Positions 6,621 through 13,632 of a DNA stretch of 16,755 nt are shown here, piece after piece. Source of the DNA: CADCWK01 sp964244115 (GTDB lineage: Bacteria; Chloroflexota; Chloroflexia; Thermomicrobiales; UBA6265); the NCBI GenBank assembly GCA_964244115.1, contig CAXTHM010000076.1:1-16755 (forward strand). Reading direction: 5' to 3'. The first letter of the stretch is position 1; the number at the start of each line of letters is the position of its first letter. A model generated the notes under the pieces. That model was not told the origin of the DNA. It ran no database searches and saw only the letters and a program-made list of their open reading frames with translations. The translations under genes and the position numbers were made by a program.

Positions 6621-7775
6621 GTGTCGGACCTGGATGGACATCGGATCGCCGCGATCGAGCAGGGCGACCTCGTCAGCCACTACCCGCGCCTGATCGGCCG
6701 CAATTCCCACCTCGGCTCCCACGGCACCGGCAGCGTGAGCGCCTACGCGGTGATCCAGACCGACCAGGGCGCCACCGGCTGGGGGCTGCTCCGGAGCCAG
6801 ATCGACGGGACAGCGCTGGTCGGCCGGACGATCGCCGACCTGTTCGACCCGGCCGTCGGCGTGATCGACGAGCAGGCCGCGGCGCTGGACTTCGCCCTCC
6901 ACGACCTCGCCGGCGTCATCCTCGGGCAGCCCGTCTACGAGTTGCTCGGTGCCCACGGGAGCCGCGCCGTCCCGTGTTACAGCGGCGCGATCTACATGGA
7001 CGACCTCGACCCGGAGGACGACCCTGACGGCATCCCGGCCACCCTGCGGGACTGCGCCCAGGACTACGCGGCCGGGCACCGGGCCTTCAAGCTCAAGATC
7101 GGCCGGGGCTACCGGTGGATGCCGGCGGCCGAGGGGCTGGCACGGGACATCGCCGTCACGCTTGCCGTCCACGAGGCCTACCCGGACTGCCGGATCCTCG
7201 TCGACGGCAACAACGGGTTCAGCGAGCCCGGCTTTCGCGACTACCTCGACGGCGTCCGCGGCTGCCCACTGTTCTGGGTCGAGGAGCCGTTCCAGGAGGA
7301 TCGCGCGGACCTGGCGGCGCTGAGCGACCACCTGACCCGGACCGACCCGGCGACCCTGATCGCCGACGGGGAGCTGGACCCGGACGTCCCGTTCCTGCTC
7401 GACCTGGCCCGCGAGGGGCTGCTCGACGTGCTGATCATGGACATCGTCTCGTACGGACTGACGGCGTGGCGGGCGCTGATGCCGGAGGTCCGAGAGATCG
7501 GCGTCCAGACCTCGCCGCACGCCTGGGGAGACCCGATCAAGTCGCTCTACACCGCGCAGGCGGCCGCCGGGCTCGGCAGCGTCGTGACGGTCGAGATGGT
7601 CCCCGGCGACGCGGACGGCATCGACACGAGCGCCTACGAACTCCGCGACGGCGTCATCCACGTCCCCGACCGGCCGGGCTTCGGCATCCTGCCTCCCGCG
7701 ACAGCCGCAGCGGACCGCCGGGCCGACCCGCAGCACGCCCGGCATCGCCGACCGGGTTCCCCGTCGCGCTCATAG
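6621..7775 (+). CDS. Enolase-superfamily enzyme (mandelate racemase/muconate lactonizing type)
   Basis: Enzymes of this group abstract a proton alpha to a carboxylate; many are sugar-acid dehydratases or racemases. In this 384-residue protein the barrel carries the KxK pair in FKLKIG (K157, K159). Three Mg ligands are visible: D195 in LVDGNNGF, E221 or E222 in WVEEPF, and E251 in IADGELDPD. The catalytic His-Asp dyad is visible as D274 in IMDIVSYG and H300 in TSPHAWGD. That pattern is the mandelate racemase subgroup and looks fully active. The N-terminal capping domain spans about residues 1-120. The GTG at 6621 is chosen for SD GGGAGGA at 6608-6614 with 6-nt spacing; an in-frame ATG at 6603 overlaps that SD. 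The last 20 or so residues are a basic, variable tail. The substrate cannot be assigned and no sugar-pathway neighbours are present. Confidence 0.9.
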   Translation: MSDLDGHRIAAIEQGDLVSHYPRLIGRNSHLGSHGTGSVSAYAVIQTDQGATGWGLLRSQIDGTALVGRTIADLFDPAVGVIDEQAAALDFALHDLAGVILGQPVYELLGAHGSRAVPCYSGAIYMDDLDPEDDPDGIPATLRDCAQDYAAGHRAFKLKIGRGYRWMPAAEGLARDIAVTLAVHEAYPDCRILVDGNNGFSEPGFRDYLDGVRGCPLFWVEEPFQEDRADLAALSDHLTRTDPATLIADGELDPDVPFLLDLAREGLLDVLIMDIVSYGLTAWRALMPEVREIGVQTSPHAWGDPIKSLYTAQAAAGLGSVVTVEMVPGDADGIDTSAYELRDGVIHVPDRPGFGILPPATAAADRRADPQHARHRRPGSPSRS

Positions 7776-7793
7776 CGTGAGGTTCGTCTGACG

Positions 7794-7913
7794 ATGCACG
7801 TCGTCATCATCGGGACCGACAGGATCGCCCGCTACAGCGGTTCTGATCGACGTGACTGCTCGCTGACACAGGCGCTTCGATCGCGACTCGCCCGATTGGT
7901 GCGTCAGGGATGA
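7794..7913 (+). pseudogene. Possible remnant of a Rossmann-fold protein
   Basis: A 39-codon frame starts MHVVIIGTDRIARYSG, which resembles the first strand and glycine turn of NAD-binding proteins such as TrkA-N domains or oxidoreductases. The second glycine position is lost (GTD instead of GxG), and the frame stops without the rest of the domain. It begins 18 nt after the enolase-superfamily stop with only a weak SD. It could be the surviving 5' end of a deleted gene, or chance. Confidence 0.25.
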
Positions 7914-8112
7914 CCGGGTGCCCCAGAGCGGACCCATCCCCTGACCCCTCCCGGCTCGCGTCGCGCTGCGGCGATCACGGCCAGAGCGGGATCTCGCTTC
8001 TCTGGGTGTCTCTCCGCCTCAACACACGAAAAGACCCCTCACCATCACGCTGGCGTGCTTCGCACCGGCGGATGGGGAGGGGTCTCGCTTCGCTGGGGGT
8101 GGGGTCGCGCCG
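7914..8112. repeat. GC-rich repeat region between convergent genes
   Basis: This stretch holds C-rich and G-rich tracts such as CCCATCCCCTGACCCCTCCC near 7930 and the large hairpin at 8033-8084. The CTCGCTTC string recurs on either side. The composition looks like overlapping copies of a palindromic repeat related to the one after ftsH, with no coding potential. Confidence 0.5.
8033..8084. terminator. Long hairpin, probable bidirectional terminator
   Basis: GACCCCTCACCATC (8033-8046) pairs with GATGGGGAGGGGTC (8071-8084) over 14 bp with one mismatch. A smaller inner stem, GCTGG with CCGGC, is possible. It lies 28 nt past the ndh stop on the minus strand and beyond the enolase-superfamily gene on the plus strand. 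Minus-strand AAAAG/CTTTT flanks (TTTTC reads out on the minus strand after the hairpin) fit termination of ndh. Confidence 0.6.
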
Positions 8113-9441
8113 TTACCGGGGTGGGATGGCCCGGCCGCGGCGGGAGTTGCCGGCGTAGCTCGTCACCCAGGTGAAGATCGTCGAGATCTTGTTCTTGACC
8201 CCTGGCAGGTAGGCGACATGGACGCCAAGCCACATCAGCCAGGCCGGGAAGCCGGTAATGAACCGGCCCTTGATGTCCGCGACGGCCTCGTTGCGGGCGA
8301 TGATCGCCATGTTGCCGCGATTGGTGTAGGTGAAGGGCTGCGTCGGCTCCCCCTGGATCAGGTGGGTGATGTTCTGGCCCGCCTGCGTCCCGCTCTGCAT
8401 CGCGGCCGGCGCGACACCGGGGACCGGCTTGCCGTCCGGGTTCTTGGCCGCGGCCAGGTCGCCGACGATGAAGATCTCCGGGTGGCCGGGGACGCTCAGG
8501 TCCGGCTGGACGACGACGCGCCCCGGCCGGTCCAGCTCGACGCCGAGCGAACCCGCCAGCGGGGACGCCTTGACTCCGGCCGACCAGATGATCGTCCGGG
8601 CCGGGATGAACTCGCCCGGGTCCTTGCCGATCGTGATTCCGGTCGCGTCGATGTTGGTCGCGAAGCCCTTGAGCTTGGTCTGGACGCCGAGCTTGTCCAG
8701 CGACGCCTGGGCCGACCTCGACAGCTCCTCCGGGAACGGCGGGAGCACGCGATCCAGCCCCTCGACCAGGTAGACCTTGGCGTGGCTCGGGTCGATCGAC
8801 TTGAACTCGTTGGTCAGCGTCTGCTTGGTGATCTCGGCCAGCGCGCCCGTCAGCTCGACCCCGGTCGGGCCGGCGCCGATGACGACGAACGTCAGCAGGG
8901 CCTGGCGCTCCTCCGGGTCGGTCGCGCGCTCGGCGGCTTCGAAGGCGCTGAAGACCCGGCGGCGGATCTCGAGCGCGTCCTCGATCGTCTTCATGCCCGG
9001 CGCGAACGGGGCGAAGTGGTCGCTGCCGAAGTAGTTATGGCTGGAGCCGGTCGCGACGACGAGATAGTCGTAGGCCAGCGTGGTGCCGTCGCTGAGTTCG
9101 AGCTGCCGGGCGCCGGCGTCGATCGCGTCGACCTCGGCCTGCAGGACGCGGGCGTTGCGCTGCTTCTTGACGAGGCGGCGGATCGGCTGGGCGATGTCGG
9201 CCGGCTCCAGCTGCCCCATGGCGACCTGGTAGAGCAGCGGCTGGAACAGGAAGTGGTTGCGCCGGTCGATGATCGTGACGCGGACCGGCTGGCCCGAGAG
9301 CGTCCGCGCGGCGTGCAGCCCACCGAAGCCGCCGCCGACGATCACGACGTGCGGCAGGCGCCCATCGACCGTGTTGACCGGCGACCGGGCCGCGGACGGC
9401 GTGGCGTGCTGAGTGGACGTCTCTTGCGTGGTGGCAGCCAC
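8113..9441 (-). CDS. ndh: Type II NADH dehydrogenase (NDH-2)
   Basis: NDH-2 is a single-subunit, membrane-associated FAD enzyme that passes electrons from NADH to quinone without pumping protons. The 442-residue protein has the N-terminal FAD dinucleotide fold VVIVGGGFGGLHAARTL (glycines at residues 36-41). The second dinucleotide fold, for NADH, is VVIGAGPTGVELTG (189-196 core). The FAD-contacting segment IVGDLAAAKNPDG (from about residue 325) is followed by PAAMQSGTQAGQN. The hydrophobic/amphipathic C-terminus (ITGFPAWLMWLGVHVAYLPG) suits membrane and quinone contact. The GTG at 9441 is preferred because GAGGGG lies 6 nt upstream; upstream in-frame starts give non-conserved sequence. About 30 residues before the Rossmann motif are Thr/Ser/Ala-rich and variable. 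It is transcribed divergently from the thermonuclease gene. Confidence 0.95.
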   Translation of the reverse strand: MAATTQETSTQHATPSAARSPVNTVDGRLPHVVIVGGGFGGLHAARTLSGQPVRVTIIDRRNHFLFQPLLYQVAMGQLEPADIAQPIRRLVKKQRNARVLQAEVDAIDAGARQLELSDGTTLAYDYLVVATGSSHNYFGSDHFAPFAPGMKTIEDALEIRRRVFSAFEAAERATDPEERQALLTFVVIGAGPTGVELTGALAEITKQTLTNEFKSIDPSHAKVYLVEGLDRVLPPFPEELSRSAQASLDKLGVQTKLKGFATNIDATGITIGKDPGEFIPARTIIWSAGVKASPLAGSLGVELDRPGRVVVQPDLSVPGHPEIFIVGDLAAAKNPDGKPVPGVAPAAMQSGTQAGQNITHLIQGEPTQPFTYTNRGNMAIIARNEAVADIKGRFITGFPAWLMWLGVHVAYLPGVKNKISTIFTWVTSYAGNSRRGRAIPPR

Positions 9442-9763
9442 CTGTTCCCCCTCGTTATGATCGGTGCTCCGCAGCATCGGCCGAGCCATGGGCATGGTCC
9501 GTCCGACGCCGCTCGTTGCGTCCCCACAGGGTACCGCCGAACGGGACGACACGCCATCGGCCAGGGCATCGGGAACCGCCCCGATACCGGCGCTCGCACC
9601 GGTCCGCGGAGATCGACGAACACGTCACAGCGTGACGTCCGTGCGTCGTCGAGGAGATCGACCCCCCATTCCCACCACCGATGTGGTAGACACGCGGGAG
9701 CAACCGTCTCCCGGACACCGGGCCACTCCGTTCGTCCTGTCTTGAGCTGAAAGCGATCGCCGC
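9442..9763. other. Divergent intergenic region, ndh / thermonuclease
   Basis: This region of about 320 nt should hold promoters for both genes. The SD for ndh (GAGGGG on the minus strand) lies at its left end. A 17-nt palindrome sits at 9622-9638. I saw no convincing -35/-10 pair and no small ORF worth calling. Confidence 0.5.
9622..9638. promoter_or_regulatory. Candidate operator palindrome
   Basis: ACGTCAC (9622-9628) and GTGACGT (9632-9638) form a perfect inverted repeat with a 3-nt spacer AGC. It lies about 180 nt upstream of the ndh start and 125 nt upstream of the nuclease start. The symmetry and location fit a dimeric regulator site; no particular regulator can be named. Confidence 0.45.
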
Positions 9764-10534
9764 ATGTCGTCACCGCGCCGCTCCCGGCCGAAGACCAGCG
9801 TCCCCGGCAGCCAGCTCGGGCCGACCGGGCTGCTCATCATCGGCGTGGTCGTCGTCTTCTATCTGATCGACCAGCAGTTCGGCTGGGGACTGTTCCCGAG
9901 CGACGACCAGACGCCGACCGCCCAGGTCACCCAGGTCGCCACCGGTACGGCTGCGGCCGGCGGGGTGACACACGGTACCGGCGTCGTCCCCAGCGGGTTG
10001 CCGACGACCGCGGAGGCGGCGACGGTCGTCAGCGTGGCCGACGGCGACACGATCACGGTCGACCTGAACGGCGAGCGGGCCAGCGTCCGGCTGATCGGGA
10101 TCGACACGCCGGAGACCTATGTCACCCGGACCGGCTACAAGGAGTGCTACGGCGCCGAGGCCAGCGCCTTCGCCAAGGGCACGCTCGTGCCGGGGACCGT
10201 CGTCTATCTGGAACGCGATGTCACCGATGCCGACCGCTACGACCGGCTCCTGCGCTATGTCTGGGTCGATGCGGGCGCGGTCGGGGCCGGACCGGCGGGG
10301 CAGGCGGCGCTGTTCAACGAGTTGCTCGTCCGGGATGGGTACGCGATCCCCTACCCCTATGCCCCGGACAATCGCGAACAGCCTCGCTTCGAGGCCGCCG
10401 CCGAACAGGCCGCCTCGACGAACCTCGGCATCTGGTGCTCCTGCGGCGGCGAACGGGTCCCGATCGAGGAGACGGACACGAGCTGCCCGGCCCCCGAGGC
10501 CCCGGCGGCGTGGCTGACCGAGCTCGCGGCCTGA
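9764..10534 (+). CDS. Membrane-anchored thermonuclease (SNase-like) protein
   Basis: Staphylococcal-nuclease-type enzymes cut DNA and RNA in a calcium-dependent reaction. This 256-residue protein starts with a basic N-terminus and a single hydrophobic segment (about residues 20-36). A Thr/Ala-rich linker to about residue 85 follows, so the nuclease domain is probably displayed outside the membrane. The domain (about 86-225) has VADGDTITVD (D95), RLIGIDTPE (R109, D114, E117) and DRYDRLLRYVWV (R161). These correspond to D21, R35, D40, E43 and R87 of the staphylococcal enzyme, so activity is expected. Cysteines at 128, 225, 227 and 241 could form disulfides. The ATG at 9764 has no strong SD. It is unlinked to neighbours by operon structure. 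Confidence 0.9.
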   Translation: MSSPRRSRPKTSVPGSQLGPTGLLIIGVVVVFYLIDQQFGWGLFPSDDQTPTAQVTQVATGTAAAGGVTHGTGVVPSGLPTTAEAATVVSVADGDTITVDLNGERASVRLIGIDTPETYVTRTGYKECYGAEASAFAKGTLVPGTVVYLERDVTDADRYDRLLRYVWVDAGAVGAGPAGQAALFNELLVRDGYAIPYPYAPDNREQPRFEAAAEQAASTNLGIWCSCGGERVPIEETDTSCPAPEAPAAWLTELAA

Positions 10535-10702
10535 CCACGCCTCGAGCCGTCACCGGACGGTCACGGTCTGCCATCATGGTCGTCATGGCCCACGGGGGAT
10601 ACTGGCGGGATGGCGACGATCGGACCGGAGATCCGTTGCCTGCCCGGCGCTTATCGGTGATCAGCCTGACACGGGCCAGCGCCATCATCTGAAGGAGCAG
10701 CT

Positions 10703-11350
10703 GTGCTGAGCGGTATTTCGGACTGGGTGACTTCTATCGTCGAGACGCTGGGCTACGTCGGCGTGGCGGCCCTGATCGCCCTGGAGAACGTCTTCCCGCC
10801 CCTGCCGTCGGAACTGATCCTGCCGCTAGCCGGGTTCGAGACGAGTCGCGGGCAGTTCAACTACGTCCTGATGGTGATCGCCGCCACCGTCGGCTCGGTC
10901 GTCGGCGCCCTGATCCTCTATTATGTCGCGCATATCGTCGGGGAGCACCGCATCCGCGCCCTCGTCCGGCGCTACGGCCGGTGGTTCCAGGTCTCGGAGG
11001 CGGACATCGACCGGGCCGATCACTGGTTCGACCGCTACAGCACGCTGGCCGTCCTCGTCTGCCGGTGCGTCCCGATCATCCGGTCCCTGGTCTCCATCCC
11101 GGCCGGCTTCCGCCGGATGAACCTGACGAAGTTCGTCGTCTTCACGGCCATCGGCAGCGCGGTCTGGAACGCCGCCCTGATCGGCGCCGGCTGGGCCCTC
11201 GGCGACAACTGGGAGGCCGTCGGCGAGTACGTCGGGTACTTCCAGTACGTGGTCATCGCGGTGGTCGTCTTGGGCGTGGCCTGGTTCTTCTGGCGCCGGG
11301 TCTCCGCCCGGTCGGCGTCGACCGGTGGTCGCGACCGCGCGTCGAACTGA
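10703..11350 (+). CDS. DedA family membrane protein
   Basis: DedA/VTT-fold proteins are inner-membrane proteins linked to lipid-carrier or phospholipid flipping and envelope homeostasis. The 215-residue product has the family's N-terminal re-entrant motif ENVFPPLPSELILPLAG (residues 28-44; usual PGE is PSE here). The second conserved block CRCVPIIRSLVSIPAGFRRM (120-139) includes the Arg and Pro typical of the family. Later hydrophobic helices lie at about 143-167 and 180-197, and the C-terminus is basic. The GTG start at 10703 is supported by AAGGAG at 10692-10697, 5 nt upstream. The gap to the nuclease gene is 168 nt and a strong hairpin follows the stop, so it is probably a single-gene unit. 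Confidence 0.93.
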   Translation: MLSGISDWVTSIVETLGYVGVAALIALENVFPPLPSELILPLAGFETSRGQFNYVLMVIAATVGSVVGALILYYVAHIVGEHRIRALVRRYGRWFQVSEADIDRADHWFDRYSTLAVLVCRCVPIIRSLVSIPAGFRRMNLTKFVVFTAIGSAVWNAALIGAGWALGDNWEAVGEYVGYFQYVVIAVVVLGVAWFFWRRVSARSASTGGRDRASN

Positions 11351-11379
11351 TCATCGACGAATCTCATCGTCAAGCACAC

Positions 11380-11419
11380 GAAGCGCCCGGCGGGTCAGCT
11401 CTGACCCGCCGGGCGCTTC
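11380..11419 (+). terminator. Strong hairpin after dedA
   Basis: Arms 11380-11398 and 11401-11419 are a perfect 19-bp inverted repeat (left arm begins GAAGCGCCCGG) separated by 2 nt. It lies 30 nt past the dedA stop. Only a short TTCT follows, so termination may depend on the very stable stem. Confidence 0.75.
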
Positions 11420-11667
11420 TCACTCCCGCCCAAGGTGGCCTTCCCAGCCAACTCGGGCGTCACGCCGCGCATCCAGATGCGGTAGATCGGGCCGCTCCCG
11501 CTTGTCGGAGAAGGCGGATCGTGTCCGACGATCTCCCGCACCGCCCGGCCGTCCGCGCGATGCGGGACGACCGTCGGCCCGTCATCGGACAGCTTTTGGT
11601 CCGCATTGAGGAGATGCCACCGGCCGGTTGGCACGCGTGCTGCGTAACGGCTGGACGAGATCGTCAC
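11395..11667 (-). CDS. Possible small hypothetical protein
   Basis: A 90-codon minus-strand frame (GTG start at 11667) has mostly G/C third positions. Its composition is fairly protein-like, with RWHLLNADQKLSDDG and IYRIWMRGVTPELAG. No known domain is recognised. No SD lies before the GTG, and its last residues are encoded by the left half of the dedA hairpin. It may be a real small gene, a remnant, or chance. It otherwise fills the 420-nt gap between dedA and csbD. Confidence 0.3.
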   Translation of the reverse strand: MTISSSRYAARVPTGRWHLLNADQKLSDDGPTVVPHRADGRAVREIVGHDPPSPTSGSGPIYRIWMRGVTPELAGKATLGGSEKRPAGQS

Positions 11668-11768
11668 GGTCCAGAATGGTCTGGACAGTGATGCTCGACG
11701 CAGAGGCGGTCCCGGCGGTCATCGGACAGCAGTTACGGACGACCGGGCCACGGAAAGAGGAACACGAC

Positions 11769-11972
11769 ATGGTTGACGGACTCGGCGACAAGATCAAGGG
11801 CGCGGTCGATAAGGCCACTGGCAACGCGAAGGAGGCCGTCGGCGACGCCCGCGACGACCACAGCCAGCAGGTCGAGGGCAAGCTCGATCAGGCGAAGGGC
11901 GAAGGGCACGACACGCTCGGCGACGCCAAGGACAAGTTGGGCGATCTGCAGGACCGCTTCAAGAAGGACTAG
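11769..11972 (+). CDS. CsbD family stress protein
   Basis: CsbD-like proteins are small, very hydrophilic, abundantly induced general-stress proteins of unclear molecular role. The 67-residue product shows the family's alternating Lys/Ala/Gly/Asp repeats: LGDKIKGAVDKATGNAKEAV, then VEGKLDQAKGEG and LGDAKDKLGDLQDRF. It is likely largely helical or disordered. The ATG at 11769 has AGAGGA at 11756-11761, 7 nt upstream. The next gene, also a typical stress-induced small protein, follows after 122 nt in the same direction, so shared control is plausible. Confidence 0.92.
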   Translation: MVDGLGDKIKGAVDKATGNAKEAVGDARDDHSQQVEGKLDQAKGEGHDTLGDAKDKLGDLQDRFKKD

Positions 11973-11982
11973 GGTTTCGGGC

Positions 11983-12001
11983 TGCCAGCCGGCCGCTGGC
12001 A
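11983..12001 (+). terminator. Small hairpin between csbD-like and GlsB-like genes
   Basis: TGCCAGC (11983-11989) pairs with GCTGGCA (11995-12001) around a 5-nt loop, 10 nt past the CsbD stop. There is no T-run. It may be a weak terminator or a stabilising 3' hairpin that allows differential expression. Confidence 0.35.
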
Positions 12002-12094
12002 ACTCGATGCGTTACCGCGTCGACGTGGCGCTTCCCACGGCCGCGCTCTGAACGTATCCGGCCTTCCGGTTCGACCGACAAGGAGCCATCGACC

Positions 12095-12358
12095 ATGGAG
12101 TTCATCGGCTACATCATCATCGGCCTGATCGCCGGTGCCATCGCCGGTGCCATCGTTCCGGGCCGTAACCCCGGCGGCATCATCGGCACCGTCCTCGTCG
12201 GCATCGTCGGAGCGATCCTCGGCGGCTGGATCTTCGATCAGCTCGATCTGTTCGAGGGCGGTGGTTTCCTCGGCTCGGTCATCGTCGCGGTCGTTGGTGC
12301 CGTGATCGTGCTGTTCGTCCTGCGCAAGACGGGCGTCGCCAGCACCGGGCCCAGGTAA
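12095..12358 (+). CDS. GlsB/YeaQ/YmgE family stress-response membrane protein
   Basis: The 87-residue product is a small, Gly-rich integral membrane protein of the group often called transglycosylase-associated. Three hydrophobic segments span about residues 3-21, 28-48 and 57-78. Typical features are IIGLIAGAIAGAI, a short loop PGRNPGG, IIGTVLVGIVGAILGGW and a last helix ending in VLRKTG. Relatives are induced by general stress and their function is unsettled. The ATG at 12095 has AAGGAG at 12080-12085, 9 nt upstream. The preceding CsbD gene is a common companion of this type. Family assignment is firm from length and glycine pattern. Confidence 0.92.
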   Translation: MEFIGYIIIGLIAGAIAGAIVPGRNPGGIIGTVLVGIVGAILGGWIFDQLDLFEGGGFLGSVIVAVVGAVIVLFVLRKTGVASTGPR

Positions 12359-12399
12359 CGCACCCCGGGGCGCTGTTCCCAATCGCATACGTCCCGGGA

Positions 12400-12435
12400 G
12401 AAGGGGGTGGCCGTCGTCTACAGGCCATCCCCTTC
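12400..12435 (+). terminator. Hairpin downstream of the GlsB-like gene
   Basis: GAAGGGGGTGGCC (12400-12412) pairs with GGCCATCCCCTTC (12423-12435) over 13 bp including one G-U pair, with a 10-nt loop. It lies 41 nt after the stop. No T-run follows, so it is a probable terminator of the GC-stem type. Confidence 0.65.
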
Positions 12436-12516
12436 GTCGTGCCCGCCGAACGGACGCGACCGCGACCCGCGACTGACTCGACACGAGACCGGATTCGGCC
12501 GATCATCGATCCGGTC

Positions 12517-12532
12517 TTAACGCCGGCTTCAC
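12517..12532 (+). promoter_or_regulatory. Pho-box-like direct repeat upstream of the first PHP gene
   Basis: TTAAC (12517-12521) and TTCAC (12528-12532) are spaced 11 nt start to start. That matches the half-sites and helical spacing bound by PhoB/PhoP-type response regulators. TACGAT at 12554-12559 could be the -10 box. Only two half-sites are present, so this is tentative. Confidence 0.25.
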
Positions 12533-12650
12533 ACCCGCGTCCCGCTGTCCTCCTACGATCGCTGCGCCAACCGAACGGCGATCCCTCTCCGGAGCCGAGC
12601 AGCCACGGAGGGGTCGCCCTGCGCGCGACCGAACCCGAGGACAGCCACCC

Positions 12651-13589
12651 ATGCAGACGCTCCCCTTCGCCCGGCCCGGCCGCTTCTACAAGGGCAACCT
12701 CCACACCCACTCCGACCGGTCCGACGGGACGATCGCGCCGCGGCAGGTGATCGACATCTACCGCGACGCCGGCTACGACTTCGTCTCGCTGACCGACCAC
12801 TTCCTGCCCGGCGAGCGGTTCGGCAAGGAGAGCGTCGACTTCATCGACATCACCGACACCACCACGCTCGACTCGGACGGGTTCGTCACGATCCCCGGCG
12901 CCGAGATCCACGGGCCCGCGCTGCGCAACGGCGAGCCCTGGCACTTCGTCGCGGTCGGGTTGCCGCTGGGATTCCCCCGGCCCGGCGAGCACGAGACCGG
13001 CCCCGAGATCGCCCGGCGGGCCTGGGAGACGGGTGCCTTCGTCTCGATCGCCCATCCGGCCTGGTACACCCTGACGCTGGAGGACGTCCGGCCGGTACTG
13101 GCTGTCTGCCACGCCGTCGAGACCTACAACCACGCCTGCACCGGCGTCGATCGGGCCGACAGCTGGTCCTTCCTCGACGAACTGCTGGAGGAGGGCAACC
13201 GCCTGACCGCCGTCGCCGCCGACGATGCCCACTTCAAGCACCCGCTCGGCCTGACCCGGGACGCGCTCGGTGGCTGGGTCCAGGTCCGGGCCGAGTCACT
13301 GGAGCCGGTCGCCCTCCTGGACGCGCTCAAGGCCGGCGCGTTCTACTCCTCGACCGGGCCGGAACTGCGCGATGTCCGGATCGAAGGCGACGAGATCATC
13401 GTCCAATGCTCGCCGGTCGAGACGATCCTGATCACCAGCCGGGGCGCGAAGAGCCAGCGCCGGATCGAGCCGGGGATCACCGAGGCCCGTTTCCCGATCG
13501 CCGACTGGCGCGAGCTTGGCTATCTCCGGGTCACGGTCCGGGACGAAGCCGGCGGCCGAGCCTGGACCAACCCGGTCTGGTTCTCGTAG
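12651..13589 (+). CDS. PHP-domain metallohydrolase (CehA/McbA-like)
   Basis: PHP-domain enzymes hydrolyse phosphoesters or other esters and amides using a two- or three-metal site. This 312-residue protein has all metal motifs: NLHTHSDRSDG (H18, H20), SLTDH (D49, H50), PGAEIHG (E85, H87), SIAHPAW (H135) and AADDAHF (D192, H194). After the catalytic barrel (to about residue 245), a small beta-rich C-terminal domain of about 65 residues follows. No signal peptide is seen, so it is cytosolic. The ATG at 12651 has GAGGA at 12637-12641, 9 nt upstream. It converges on the EAL gene. A second PHP enzyme at 15193-16641 has a similar catalytic core and C-terminal domain. The substrate is unknown. Confidence 0.9.
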   Translation: MQTLPFARPGRFYKGNLHTHSDRSDGTIAPRQVIDIYRDAGYDFVSLTDHFLPGERFGKESVDFIDITDTTTLDSDGFVTIPGAEIHGPALRNGEPWHFVAVGLPLGFPRPGEHETGPEIARRAWETGAFVSIAHPAWYTLTLEDVRPVLAVCHAVETYNHACTGVDRADSWSFLDELLEEGNRLTAVAADDAHFKHPLGLTRDALGGWVQVRAESLEPVALLDALKAGAFYSSTGPELRDVRIEGDEIIVQCSPVETILITSRGAKSQRRIEPGITEARFPIADWRELGYLRVTVRDEAGGRAWTNPVWFS

Positions 13590-13598
13590 CGCCATTGC

Positions 13599-13632
13599 TG
13601 AACCATCCCGCCTGGAGCGCCGAGCCGGTTCA
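13599..13632. terminator. Weak inverted repeat between convergent PHP and EAL genes
   Basis: TGAACC (13599-13604) and GGTTCA (13627-13632) can pair around 22 nt, the right arm overlapping the EAL stop codon. It could serve both genes but the stem is short. Confidence 0.25.

Noticed and set aside
6561..7745. 394-codon minus-strand frame opposite the enolase-superfamily gene
   Set aside because: Antisense shadow; the plus-strand protein has the full catalytic set.
8218..9750. 510-codon plus-strand frame opposite ndh
   Set aside because: Long only because of GC-rich codon bias in ndh; the product is Arg/Asp/Leu-repetitive with no domain, and NDH-2 motifs are on the minus strand.
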